Below are positions 16,107 through 26,600 of a DNA stretch of 64,000 bases, piece after piece. The stretch comes from Acidimicrobiales bacterium (GTDB taxonomy: Bacteria; Actinomycetota; Acidimicrobiia; Acidimicrobiales; Poriferisodalaceae). A program made the position numbers and the translations under genes. How positions within the stretch are numbered: the stretch's first letter is position 1; each line of letters opens with the position of its first letter. The stretch covers positions 1 to 64,000 of the forward strand of contig VYDH01000038.1 of assembly GCA_009843525.1 (NCBI GenBank). Reading direction: 5' to 3'. Under the pieces are notes generated by a model. That model did not search any database and was not told the DNA's origin. It was given only the letters and a program-made list of their open reading frames with translations.

Positions 16107-17281
16107 ATGCCGAGGTCTTTGAGGTTGTAGTCCTTGATGGCCTCGCGGGCGTCGTCGTCCCAGACGAACTTCTGCTCGCGGCCGACGTTGGGCTCGTACA
16201 CGAACGGTGTCTCGTCGCCGAGGCGCTTGTTGCGGGCATCGATCGCCCAGCCGATCACCCGCGAGCGCTCGGCGATGTAGGCCTCGTCGTACAGCGAGAT
16301 CGGGTTGTGGACGCCGCCGCTGCGTACGCCCAGCACCGAGCGACGGCGGTGGAAGCCGAAATTGATGGTGACTCGCGGCCGGTCAGACGTGTTCGCGAAC
16401 GAGCCGTGGATGGCCTGGCGGCTGGTGATCGCGACATCGCCGGGTCCGCAGATGAGCGGCACCGCGTCGGGGAGCCGGTCTGAGCCTGCCGCCTGGCACA
16501 TCTCCTTGATGTCCAGCTTGCCCGTGCGGTGTGAGCCGGGCACCACCCACAGGCCGTTGGTGGCATCGCAGCCGTAGAGCTGGGCCATGAAGTTGAAGCC
16601 GTGCGTGCCCTCGTCGAGCTCGGGGTGGTCCCAGTGCGTCCAGCCGTCCTGATGCCATGCCACCGAGCCGCCGAGGCCCGGATGCTTGATCCACACCACC
16701 TCGTTGAACGGCGTGAAGTCGGGACCGTTCAGCGCTTGTGCGACGCCCAGCAGGCCGGGGTGCGCGTACACCCGCAAGCAGGCCTCGGAGTACTGCAGCG
16801 ATCCACTGATGACCTGCACCACCCACTCCGGCGCGCCATCGGGGGCTGCGGGCTCGAACATCTTGAACGGATGGCGCCCGTGGGCGACATCGGTGCCGCC
16901 ATAGGGATCCGACAGCGGGCGGACGAACGAGATGGCCTTGCCCGTGCGGCCGGCGTCGAGCGCTGGGCGGCCGTGCCGGTCGATTTCGGAATCGGGGCCG
17001 GTGGGGCAGCGGTCGAGCAGATCGATGACGTCAGCCTCGATGTCCGCCAGCTCCTCAGCGCCGAGCACGCCCGTGAAGACGTAGAAGCCGCAGCGCGAGT
17101 AGGCCTCGGCAATCTCTGGATGCAGGTCGCCGCTGTCGGTGAAGCGGATCGGTCCACGGTTGCCGAGCTGCATCGCCCGCTCGGTGCCGGCTGCCCGGTA
17201 GGCGACCATGTCGTCTTCGACATCGCCGTATTCGACGATGGGCACCTCGGTGAGGCCCAGTGTTGTTGCGTTCGCGCTCAT
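16103..17281 (-). CDS. phytanoyl-CoA dioxygenase family protein
   Basis: 392 aa from ATG 17281, with GGGGG about 4 nt upstream; the open frame extends to 17548 but that part is antisense-like Pro/Arg-rich sequence. Fe(II)/2-oxoglutarate ligands: His-x-Asp in VAWHQDGWTHW, the distal His in RQAIHGSFANTSDRPRVTINF, and the Arg that binds 2-oxoglutarate. It probably hydroxylates a small molecule in the cytoplasm. The mid-region GCDATNGLWVVPGSH is also typical. 16 bp downstream of rarA. Confidence 0.87.
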   Translation of the reverse strand: MSANATTLGLTEVPIVEYGDVEDDMVAYRAAGTERAMQLGNRGPIRFTDSGDLHPEIAEAYSRCGFYVFTGVLGAEELADIEADVIDLLDRCPTGPDSEIDRHGRPALDAGRTGKAISFVRPLSDPYGGTDVAHGRHPFKMFEPAAPDGAPEWVVQVISGSLQYSEACLRVYAHPGLLGVAQALNGPDFTPFNEVVWIKHPGLGGSVAWHQDGWTHWDHPELDEGTHGFNFMAQLYGCDATNGLWVVPGSHRTGKLDIKEMCQAAGSDRLPDAVPLICGPGDVAITSRQAIHGSFANTSDRPRVTINFGFHRRRSVLGVRSGGVHNPISLYDEAYIAERSRVIGWAIDARNKRLGDETPFVYEPNVGREQKFVWDDDAREAIKDYNLKDLGI

Positions 17282-17297
17282 AACGCCCCCATTGTGG

Positions 17298-18674
17298 TCA
17301 GTCGGCGGCCGGTTCGCCGGATTGCTCGGCGGGCGCTGCGGGGCGCAGGTCGCGTTCGCGGCCGTGCTCGGAGGGTTCCCAGTAGACGTTGCCGGCCACC
17401 TCGTCGGGCCGGTGCTGCTGGGGAACCCAGCCGCTCGGGTCGTCATGCGGGTACACGTAGCCCTGTCCGTGGCCGAGCGACGCGGCACCCTGGTAGTGGG
17501 CGTCTCGCAGGTGGATCGGCACCTCGCCTGCGCCGGCGGAACGGGCATCGGTCTTGGCCCGGCTCAGTGCGACCGTGACCCGGTTCGATTTGGGGGCGGT
17601 GGCGAGGCGCACGACGGCGTGCGCCAAGTTGAGCTGAGCCTCTGGCAGTCCTACGTACTCGACCGCTCGGGCGGCAGCTTCGGCCACCAGCAGGGCCGTG
17701 CTGTCGGCCATGCCGATGTCCTCCGAGGCCAAGATGACCATGCGGCGGGCGATGAAGCGAGGGTCCTCGCCTGCGTCGAGCATGCGGGCCAGCCAGTACA
17801 GCCCGGCGTCGGGGTCGGAGCCGCGCAGCGACTTGATGAATGCGCTGATGGTGTCGTAGTGACCGTCGGCGCCGTAGCGGACTGCCTTGGCATCCACGGC
17901 GTGCTCAGCATCGGCCAGCGTGACGCGAGTGTTCCCGGCAGATGCGTCAGGGGCAGCGTGGGCCGCGCCGCTGATCTCAATGGCTTCAAGAGCCTCCGCC
18001 TCCTCGCGGCGGGAGGCCAGCGCCACCGCAACCTCGGTGCTGGTGAGTGCGTGGCGCCCGTCGCCGCCGCTGCGGGCAGCGATGTGGTCGATGGCGTCAG
18101 CGTCGCCCCGGGCACCTTCGGCTTCCAACGCCCGGTAGATGAGGGTGCGCAGCGCAGCGTCGTCAAGCGGCACTAGCCGGAACAGCGTCGAACGCGACAG
18201 CAGCGGCGGGTTCACCTCGAAGTGCGGGTTCTCGGTGGTAGCGCCGATCAATACGATCAGGCCGTCCTCGACCGCCGGCAGCAGCGCATCCTGCTGCGCC
18301 TTGTTGAAGCGGTGTACCTCGTCGAGAAACAGGATCGTGCCCCGGCCATGCTCGCCGAGCCGCAACCGAGCATCCGCGATGACCTCGCGCACATCCTTGA
18401 CGGTGGCGTTCACCGCCGATAGCTCGCAGAACTCCTTGGCGGTCGATGCGGCAACCACCCGAGCCAGCGTGGTCTTGCCGGTACCCGGCGGGCCCCACAG
18501 GATCACCGACGACAGGCGATCGGCTTCGATCAGCTCCCGCAGCGGCCGCCCGGCGGCAAGCAGATGGTCCTGGCCGACGATCTCGTCGAGCGTGCGAGGG
18601 CGAAGCCGTGCGGCGAGCGGCGCCCGGCGCGCCAAACGCTCCGCGCCGGCAGCCTCGAACAGTCCCTCGCTCAC
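17298..18674 (-). CDS. rarA: replication-associated recombination protein A (RarA/MgsA)
   Basis: 458 aa AAA+ ATPase. LRPRTLDEIVGQDHLL, Walker A GPPGTGKTT, Walker B ILFLDEVHRFNKAQQD, sensor 1 IGATTENPHFEVNPPLLSR, and the C-terminal tetramerisation region AFIKSLRGSDPDAGLYWLARML...RRMVILASEDIG. RarA acts at stalled replication forks. GTG 18674 is chosen because a TACCGT element lies 6 nt upstream. The C-terminal 50 residues are Pro/Glu-rich and variable. Confidence 0.95.
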   Translation of the reverse strand: MSEGLFEAAGAERLARRAPLAARLRPRTLDEIVGQDHLLAAGRPLRELIEADRLSSVILWGPPGTGKTTLARVVAASTAKEFCELSAVNATVKDVREVIADARLRLGEHGRGTILFLDEVHRFNKAQQDALLPAVEDGLIVLIGATTENPHFEVNPPLLSRSTLFRLVPLDDAALRTLIYRALEAEGARGDADAIDHIAARSGGDGRHALTSTEVAVALASRREEAEALEAIEISGAAHAAPDASAGNTRVTLADAEHAVDAKAVRYGADGHYDTISAFIKSLRGSDPDAGLYWLARMLDAGEDPRFIARRMVILASEDIGMADSTALLVAEAAARAVEYVGLPEAQLNLAHAVVRLATAPKSNRVTVALSRAKTDARSAGAGEVPIHLRDAHYQGAASLGHGQGYVYPHDDPSGWVPQQHRPDEVAGNVYWEPSEHGRERDLRPAAPAEQSGEPAAD

Positions 18675-18680
18675 GCCCCG

Positions 18681-18686
18681 ACGGTA
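18681..18686 (-). promoter_or_regulatory. candidate -10 element
   Basis: TACCGT, 6 nt before GTG 18674. Confidence 0.45.
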
Positions 18687-18708
18687 CGCGCTCGTCGTGT
18701 CGGCGGGA

Positions 18709-19098
18709 TCACAGCTCGGGGTGATCGACCTCGTAGGCGCGGATGCGCTTGGCGAAGCTCAGGTCGTGTCCTGCGGGATCGAATATGGGGAACATGCGCT
18801 CACCCCAGGGAGCGTCCCTCGGTTCGGCCTGCGGGGTCAGGCCGGCATCGATTGCCTGCTGATACAGCGCATCCACGTCGTCGACATGAAAGATCACCCG
18901 GCCCCAACCGGTCTCGGCCCCCGCAGGGTTGTCCACGGCGATGAGGTTGACGAAGCACTCGCCGCTGCGCAGCGTGCTGAACGGCGCCTCGTCGCCGCCG
19001 TAGGTGAGCCGGAATCCCAGTGCCTCGTAGAACCGCACCGATGCGGCCATGTCGGCGGTCCGCAACGTGATCGCATTGATTGACTCGACGCCCGCCAC
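18709..19098 (-). CDS. glyoxalase/VOC-family protein
   Basis: 129 aa from GTG 19098; the longer frame to 19221 begins with an unlikely Cys/Arg-rich stretch. A single VOC unit pair: INAITLRTADMAASVRFYEALGFRLTYGG and WGRVIFHVDDVDALYQQAIDAG, ending FPIFDPAGHDLSFAKRI. The last Glu/His ligand position reads DLSF, so a metal may not be bound as in GloA. Function unknown. It lies 35 bp upstream of rarA. Confidence 0.82.
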   Translation of the reverse strand: MAGVESINAITLRTADMAASVRFYEALGFRLTYGGDEAPFSTLRSGECFVNLIAVDNPAGAETGWGRVIFHVDDVDALYQQAIDAGLTPQAEPRDAPWGERMFPIFDPAGHDLSFAKRIRAYEVDHPEL

Positions 19099-19104
19099 GA
19101 CGCC

Positions 19105-19110
19105 ATTCTC
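19105..19110 (-). promoter_or_regulatory. candidate -10 element
   Basis: GAGAAT, 6 nt before GTG 19098. Confidence 0.45.
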
Positions 19111-19201
19111 GCCGCAAGATCCGCTCACGCGCCGACACCGCTCGCAAGCGTCGCAATCCCGACGTGCCGGTGTGGTCGGCTCGCCAGCGTGCGAGCGTCC
19201 G

Positions 19202-19207
19202 TAGCAT
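19202..19207 (+). promoter_or_regulatory. candidate -10 element
   Basis: TAGCAT, 6 nt before ATG 19214. The intervening GAGG is too close to the start to work as a ribosome site. Confidence 0.5.
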
Positions 19208-19213
19208 GAGGCA

Positions 19214-20896
<1,683 letters not shown>

Positions 20897-20898
20897 GG

Positions 20899-20921
20899 AA
20901 CTGAGGGCCTTGCCCTCAGTT
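20899..20921. terminator. bidirectional terminator hairpin
   Basis: AACTGAGGGC-CTT-GCCCTCAGTT, a perfect 10-bp stem with a 3-nt loop between the convergent fumarase and PGPGW genes; the stem overlaps the PGPGW stop codon. A/T runs at both ends let it work in either direction. Confidence 0.7.
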
Positions 20922-21359
20922 GCGCCAGAACAGGATCACGTCGAGTGGATTGATGTCGCCGACCGTGAACCAGATGGAGGCGGCGATGCCCGCCGCGGCC
21001 AGCAGGACCATCGTTGCGATGGTCGAGCGGGGCAGCCTGCCGTCGGCGTCGGACGGCAATCGCTCGCGCACTTTGCGCAATAGGCGATCGGCCCATGCTG
21101 CATCCCTCGCCAGGATCGCCAAGCCCACGGCCACCACCAGCATCCCCGGGCCAGGCAGCGGCATCATGATGATGCCGAGCACCACCACGCTGAACCCGAA
21201 GCCCATCCGCACCAGCCGGAGCATCGAACTGCGCCAGGCCTTCTGACGGGTCGGCTCGCGCTCACCGGTCTCGAGTTCGGCCGCGATGGCAGCTTCGCGG
21301 AAGCGCTCGCTGCGGGTGGGATCGCTCGGATCAGGGGTGTATCGGTCGGGTTCGTTCAT
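20916..21359 (-). CDS. PGPGW-family (TIGR02611-like) membrane protein
   Basis: 147 aa from ATG 21359. A soluble charged N-terminus (~45 aa) precedes helix GFGFSVVVLGIIMMPLPGPGMLVVAVGLAILA, whose PLPGPG turn is the family mark, then a charged loop and a final helix IATMVLLAAAGIAASIWFTVG. Small actinobacterial inner-membrane protein with no assigned function. Longer frames reach 21941 but overlap the divergent MBL gene. Confidence 0.8.
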   Translation of the reverse strand: MNEPDRYTPDPSDPTRSERFREAAIAAELETGEREPTRQKAWRSSMLRLVRMGFGFSVVVLGIIMMPLPGPGMLVVAVGLAILARDAAWADRLLRKVRERLPSDADGRLPRSTIATMVLLAAAGIAASIWFTVGDINPLDVILFWRN

Positions 21360-21488
21360 GGATTCGCACGGCAGGGGTCGGCAAGGCGGCAATAGTGTGG
21401 CGTGTCGCGGGCGCTCCGCAACGTCGCCCGGTCGAACCGACTGGGGAGCGGCGCTGCGCCTCCGTCGCTGCAACGAGGAGTCCCAACG

Positions 21489-22370
21489 ATGCCGACCGTC
21501 GAAACGCCCGAGCCAATCACCTGGACGGTGGGCGATGTCCGCATCACACGCGTCTCTGAGATGGAGGTGCATTGGCCGTTCTCGGTCCTGCTGCCGGGAG
21601 CGGACGACCTCATCGACGACTACGACTGGCTGCGGCCCGATTTCGTCACCGACGACGGCCGCATGCGCCTGTCCATGCACTCGCTGGTGATCGAATCGGA
21701 GGGCATGCGCATCGTTGTCGACACCTGCGCGGGCAACGACAAGTCGCGTCCCGGCGCGCCGCCGTTCGAGCAGCTCTCCACGCCCTTCCTCGAAGACCTC
21801 ACTGCCGCCGGATTCGCCCCCGAGACCATCGACGCCGTGGCCTGCACCCATCTGCACGTGGATCACGTCGGCTGGAACACGCGCCTCGTCGACGGCGAGT
21901 GGGTGCCCACGTTCGCCAACGCCCGTTACCTGTTCGCACAAAAGGAGTTCGACTACTGGCGCGCCGAGCCGCAGGACTACGGCCCCGTGTTCGAAGACTC
22001 GGTGGAACCGGTCATGGACGCTGGCCTCGGCGACCTAGTGGCGCTTGATCACCACATCAATGGAGAGGTCTGGTTCGAGCCGACGCCTGGACACACTCCT
22101 GGCCATGTCAGCGTCATCATCGAGTCTGCGGGCGAGCGGGCGGTCATCACCGGGGACATGACGCACCACCCACTCCAGTTCGCGCATCCCGACCTCGCCT
22201 CCAGCGCCGACTACAGCCGCGACGGCAGCTCCACCGCGACCCGCCTCGACGCCTACCCCCGATGGGCCGACGGCCGTCTTGTCATCGGCACCCATTTCGC
22301 TGGCCGCACCGCAGGCCGCATCAAGACTGGCGAGGAGCCCAACAGCTGGGTCTTTGCGCCTCAGTCGTAG
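21489..22370 (+). CDS. MBL-fold metallohydrolase
   Basis: 293 aa from ATG 21489 with GAGGAG upstream. The zinc ligands are present: THLHVDHVG (HxHxDH), then PGHTPGHVSVII, GDMTHHP, and GTHFAG near the end. The layout fits quorum-quenching lactonase-like or general hydrolase MBL proteins. Substrate not determined. It converges with the acyl-CoA dehydrogenase gene, 24 bp away. Confidence 0.88.
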   Translation: MPTVETPEPITWTVGDVRITRVSEMEVHWPFSVLLPGADDLIDDYDWLRPDFVTDDGRMRLSMHSLVIESEGMRIVVDTCAGNDKSRPGAPPFEQLSTPFLEDLTAAGFAPETIDAVACTHLHVDHVGWNTRLVDGEWVPTFANARYLFAQKEFDYWRAEPQDYGPVFEDSVEPVMDAGLGDLVALDHHINGEVWFEPTPGHTPGHVSVIIESAGERAVITGDMTHHPLQFAHPDLASSADYSRDGSSTATRLDAYPRWADGRLVIGTHFAGRTAGRIKTGEEPNSWVFAPQS

Positions 22371-22394
22371 CCCCGGCCCGGCGGGCCTTTGCCG

Positions 22395-23507
22395 TCAGCC
22401 GCGAGGCTCGCGGGGCAGCCGCAGGATCCGCTCGCCGATGATGTTGCGCAGGATCTGCGTGGTGCCGCCCATGATCGTGTAAGCGGGCGCGTACACCACG
22501 TTGCGTGAGACCCGGTTGGCCAGCATCGTCTCGGCCCCTGCCACGTCGCCCACGAAGCGGGATACCTCCTGCTCGAACTCGGTGCACCACGTCTTGGTCA
22601 CCGCCGAGTACTGGGGGAAGGGCGTCTGGCGCAGCACGTTGCGCAGCACCATGTCGCGGCCGATCCGGTAGCCGGTCTCGATGCGGGCCATTCGCTGGCG
22701 TACCAGCGGATCGGAGGTGTCGGCCCGGTCCTTCATGTCGAGGTACAGGCGCTGGTTGGACGCCAGCCGGTCGATGCCGCCCCGTTCGTGCTCGAGTTGG
22801 CGCATGGTCTGGGAGAAGCTGTTGTTGAGCTCGCCCACCAGGTGCTCGACCGGCACTGCCACGTCGTCGAAGTACACCTCGTTGAAGTGGGCGTCGCCCG
22901 AGGCGTCGCGGATGGGCCGCACCTCGATGCCCGGAGTGTCCATCGACACGATCAGCTCGCTCATGCCCTTGTGCGGAGGGGCCTCGGGATCCGTCCGGCA
23001 GATCAAGTAGCACCAGTTCGCCGTGGCGGCGCCGCTCGTCCAGATCTTCTGGCCGTTCACGATGAAGCGGTCGCCGTCTCGCACCGCCGTCGTGCCGATC
23101 GCAGCCACGTCTGAGCCCGCGTCGGGCTCCGACATGCCGATGCACCAGCGTGATCGCCCCGCACGCATCTCTGGCAGGAACCGGGCCTGCTGCTCGGGCG
23201 TGCCATAGGTGAGCAGCACCGGGCCGATCTGGCGATCGGGGAAGAACGAGCTGGCCATCGGCGCGCCCCCGAGCAGCAGCTGCTCGGTGACCACGAACCG
23301 CTCGACCTCAGGCCGCCCATCGCCGCCGGCCTCGACGGGCCAGCACATGCCGACCCAGCCGCGCTCGCCCAGCCGCAGCGTGAACTCCTCCGAATAGCCC
23401 ACCAGCCAGCTGTCGTCGATGGTGAACAGGTCGGCAGTCGCCTCGTGCACCCACTCGGCTGCTTCGTCGGCGAGATCGGTCAGCTCTTGGGGCCAGCGGT
23501 AATCCAT
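22395..23507 (-). CDS. acyl-CoA dehydrogenase
   Basis: 370 aa from ATG 23507; the frame to 23669 is open but not needed. FAD/substrate signatures: WCIGMSEPDAGSDVAAIGTTAVRDGDRFIVNGQKIWTSGA split over two loops, RQLEHERGGIDR and C-terminal YAPAYTIMGGTTQILRNIIGERILRLPRE. This is the ACAD type common in actinobacterial steroid and branched-lipid degradation, acting in the cytoplasm with an electron-transfer flavoprotein. The catalytic base cannot be placed with certainty by eye. Confidence 0.92.
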   Translation of the reverse strand: MDYRWPQELTDLADEAAEWVHEATADLFTIDDSWLVGYSEEFTLRLGERGWVGMCWPVEAGGDGRPEVERFVVTEQLLLGGAPMASSFFPDRQIGPVLLTYGTPEQQARFLPEMRAGRSRWCIGMSEPDAGSDVAAIGTTAVRDGDRFIVNGQKIWTSGAATANWCYLICRTDPEAPPHKGMSELIVSMDTPGIEVRPIRDASGDAHFNEVYFDDVAVPVEHLVGELNNSFSQTMRQLEHERGGIDRLASNQRLYLDMKDRADTSDPLVRQRMARIETGYRIGRDMVLRNVLRQTPFPQYSAVTKTWCTEFEQEVSRFVGDVAGAETMLANRVSRNVVYAPAYTIMGGTTQILRNIIGERILRLPREPRG

Positions 23508-23514
23508 CGCTGAG

Positions 23515-23520
23515 ACCCTA
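23515..23520 (-). promoter_or_regulatory. candidate -10 element
   Basis: TAGGGT, 7 nt before ATG 23507. Confidence 0.45.
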
Positions 23521-23625
23521 GGAGGCCGAGCACCGGAGCAGGGAGGCTCCACAGTGTCGGCAAGGCCGAGTTGTACCCTGCGCGTTCGTCCGCAAGCCCC
23601 GCCTGATTGACACGAGGACGTGCAC

Positions 23626-26600
23626 ATGATCCGAGCCCGTCGCGGCATCTCGACCCGGGCAGCAGCCATCTCGATGGCCGTCGTGCTGGCCTTGCAGTTC
23701 GCAGTTCCGGCAGCCGCCAGCGATCACGACGACGAGCGGTCGGACCGTGCAGCGCTCGAAGCGCTGTTCGCTGCGACCGGCGGGGATACCTGGAACCGCA
23801 ACGGTCTGTGGGGCTCGGCGGCGCCGCTCGGCCAGTGGCACGGCGTGACCACCGACAGCGACGGGCGGGTGGTGCGGCTCGAACTGCCATCCAACGGGCT
23901 GTCGGGCGAGCTTCCCGAATCCATCGGGCAGCTCACGTACCTGCGACGCCTCGACCTGGCAGACAACGGCCTCCACGGCGAGATTCCCCGGGGCATCGGC
24001 GGGCTGAGGAGCCTGCGGGAACTTGACCTGCAGAACAACCGGCTCTACCGCCAGATCCCCGCCGAGATCGGCAAGCTCACCCATCTGACGCTGCTCGACG
24101 TCAAGCACAACGCCCTGTGGGGCAGGAATCCCGCCGAGCTGTGGCAGCTCGACACCCTGCGTGTGCTCGACATGCGGGGCAACCGCATGTCGGGCCCCCT
24201 GCCATCCGAACTGGGGGAGATGTCCCAGCTCTCGCGCCTGGTGATCAGCGACAACCTGTTCTGGGGCGAGATTCCCGCCGAGATCGGCCAGCTCGGCGAG
24301 CTGGAGTGGCTCGACGTCAGTAACAACAGCTTCTCCGGCGATATTCCTGCCGAGATCGGTGACGCCTCCAGCCTCACGTGGTTCGATGCGTCCGACAACT
24401 CGCTCTCCGGCGAGATGCCCGACGAGGTGGGCAATCTGTCGCAGCTCATCACGCTCGACCTGCGCCGCAACGAGCTCACCGGGCCGATCCCCGCCGCGAT
24501 CGGCGACCTCGGCGACCTCGAGTATCTGCTCATCAGCGAGAACCGGCTGTCCGGGGAGATTCCGGTCGACGTGGGCCGGCTCGACGAACTCAGAGACCTG
24601 CGCCTGGGTCACAACCAGCTCGCTGGCCCCATTCCCTCCGAGTTGGGCGATCTGGACAAACTGCGCTACCTGCGGCTGGAGGGCAACCAGCTGACCGGGG
24701 AGATTCCCGCCGGCGTGGGCCGGCTCGGCCGGCTCAAAGAAATCCGGCTGGAGCGCAACCAGCTCTCTGGCACAATCCCGAGACGGCTCGGTGAGCTCGG
24801 CAAGCTCCAAGTCTTGAACTTGAGCGACAACCGGCTCTCAGGCGCCATTCCCGCTGCGCTCGCGGACGCAGGGAACCTCGCTGAACTGCGTCTCGACCGC
24901 AACCTGCTGACCGGGCGGATCCCGAGCGCTCTGGGTGCGCTCACGCAACTCAAGTACCTCGATCTCAGCGACAATGTTCTCTACGGGGAGATCCCCTACG
25001 CGCTGTGGGACCTGACCGAGCTGCGCGAGCTGCGGCTGAATGACAACGAGCTGTCCGGCCCGCTGAAGGCGGGGGTCGCCAACCTCGCCAAGCTCAGCGA
25101 GCTCGACCTGAGCAACAACCGCCTGTCCGGCGAGATGCCCGTCGCCATCACCCGCCTCGCTGCGCTGCGCAGCTTGCGAATGGCGAACAACCTGCTGACC
25201 GGGTCCATTCCGGGCAGCATCGGCAAGCTCGGCCGGCTCGAGAGCTTGGATCTCAGCCGCAACTCGCTCACGGGGACGCTGCCGGCGGGCCTGGCTCGGC
25301 TGGCGAGGCTCGAGCACCTCGTTGTGCACGACAACCAGTTGTCCGGCGAGATCCCCGCAGAGCTGGCAAGACTGGACTCGCTGGTCAACCTCGACCTCTC
25401 GAGGAATGCCCTGACCGGCCATGTCCCGCCCGAGCTCGGCGTCCTGGCCAATCTCGAACGCATCTCTCTCAGCTTCAACGACCTCGACGGCCCCATCCCT
25501 GCCGAATTCGGCGACTTGGCGAACCTGCGGATCCTGTTCCTGCGATACAACCGGCTGAGCGGCGAGATCCCGCCCGAACTCGGCAAGCTCAGCTCGCTGA
25601 CGCGGCTCAACCTGTGGCACAACGAGCTCACCGGCCCCCTCCCCGCCGAGCTCGGCAACCTGGTCAAGCTCGCACGGCTCGACCTCGACGACAACCAGCT
25701 GAGCGGCGAGATTCCCGCGGAGCTCGGCAATCTCGTCGAGCTGACCGAAGTGTGGCTGCGGGGCAATGAGTTGACCGGCGAGATCCCGGGCGAACTGGGC
25801 AACCTCACCAAGCTCAGGCGCATCTATCTCGACGGCAACCAGCTCACCGGCCCGATCCCGCCTGAGTTCAGCGGGCTCGCCAGCCTCAGGCGGCTCTGGC
25901 TGCAAGGCAACAAGCTGACCGGCTCCATCCCGCCCGGGCTCGGAGCGCTTGCCGACCTCGAGCAGGTCATGCTCGGCGCCACCAACAAGCTGAGCGGCTG
26001 CATCCCCGCCGAATGGCGCTATGCCGACTTCCTGGCCGACGATCTCGGCAGCCTCGGCTTGGAATATTGCCTCGATGCCGCGACGGCGATGACCCGTGCG
26101 ATCGTGGAGGATCTGCGCCGAAACGCTGATGAGTTCTCCTACGAAGTCGGCACTCACGGCGGCGCACTCACGCTGGCCACGATTTCTGAGCCGTTGACCT
26201 TGAATCTGGCGCTGTCCAACGACGCCGGCTCGTCGAATGTCCTGGGCTACCTCTTCGAAGGCCTCACCGAGACCTCGTGGCTGGACGACGAGGTCGAGCC
26301 GCTGCTGGCCGAGTCGTGGGAACGCTCTGATGACGGGCTGCGCTGGGTGTTCCGCCTGCGTGACGATGTGAGGTGGCACGACGGCACGCCCTTCACGGCG
26401 CACGACGTGGACTTCACGTTCAACCGGGTCATCTACAACGACGATTTCAACGCGTCGAGCCGTGGCACCTTCGAGTTCCGCTACCTCAACGATGACGGAG
26501 AGTGGGAGACATCGAAGATGACGGTGGCAGCGCTCGACGACCACACGGTCGAGTTCGTGCTGCCCCAGCCGTTCGCACCGTTCCTGCGTTCGATGGGCAC

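Noticed and set aside
22375..22387. GGCCC-GGC-GGGCC as a terminator between the MBL and acyl-CoA dehydrogenase genes
   Set aside because: Only 5 bp of stem; too short to separate from chance in GC-rich DNA.
23869..25956. 72-bp periodic DNA that might suggest a CRISPR or satellite array
   Set aside because: Periodicity is exactly in frame with a leucine-rich repeat protein and has no spacers.
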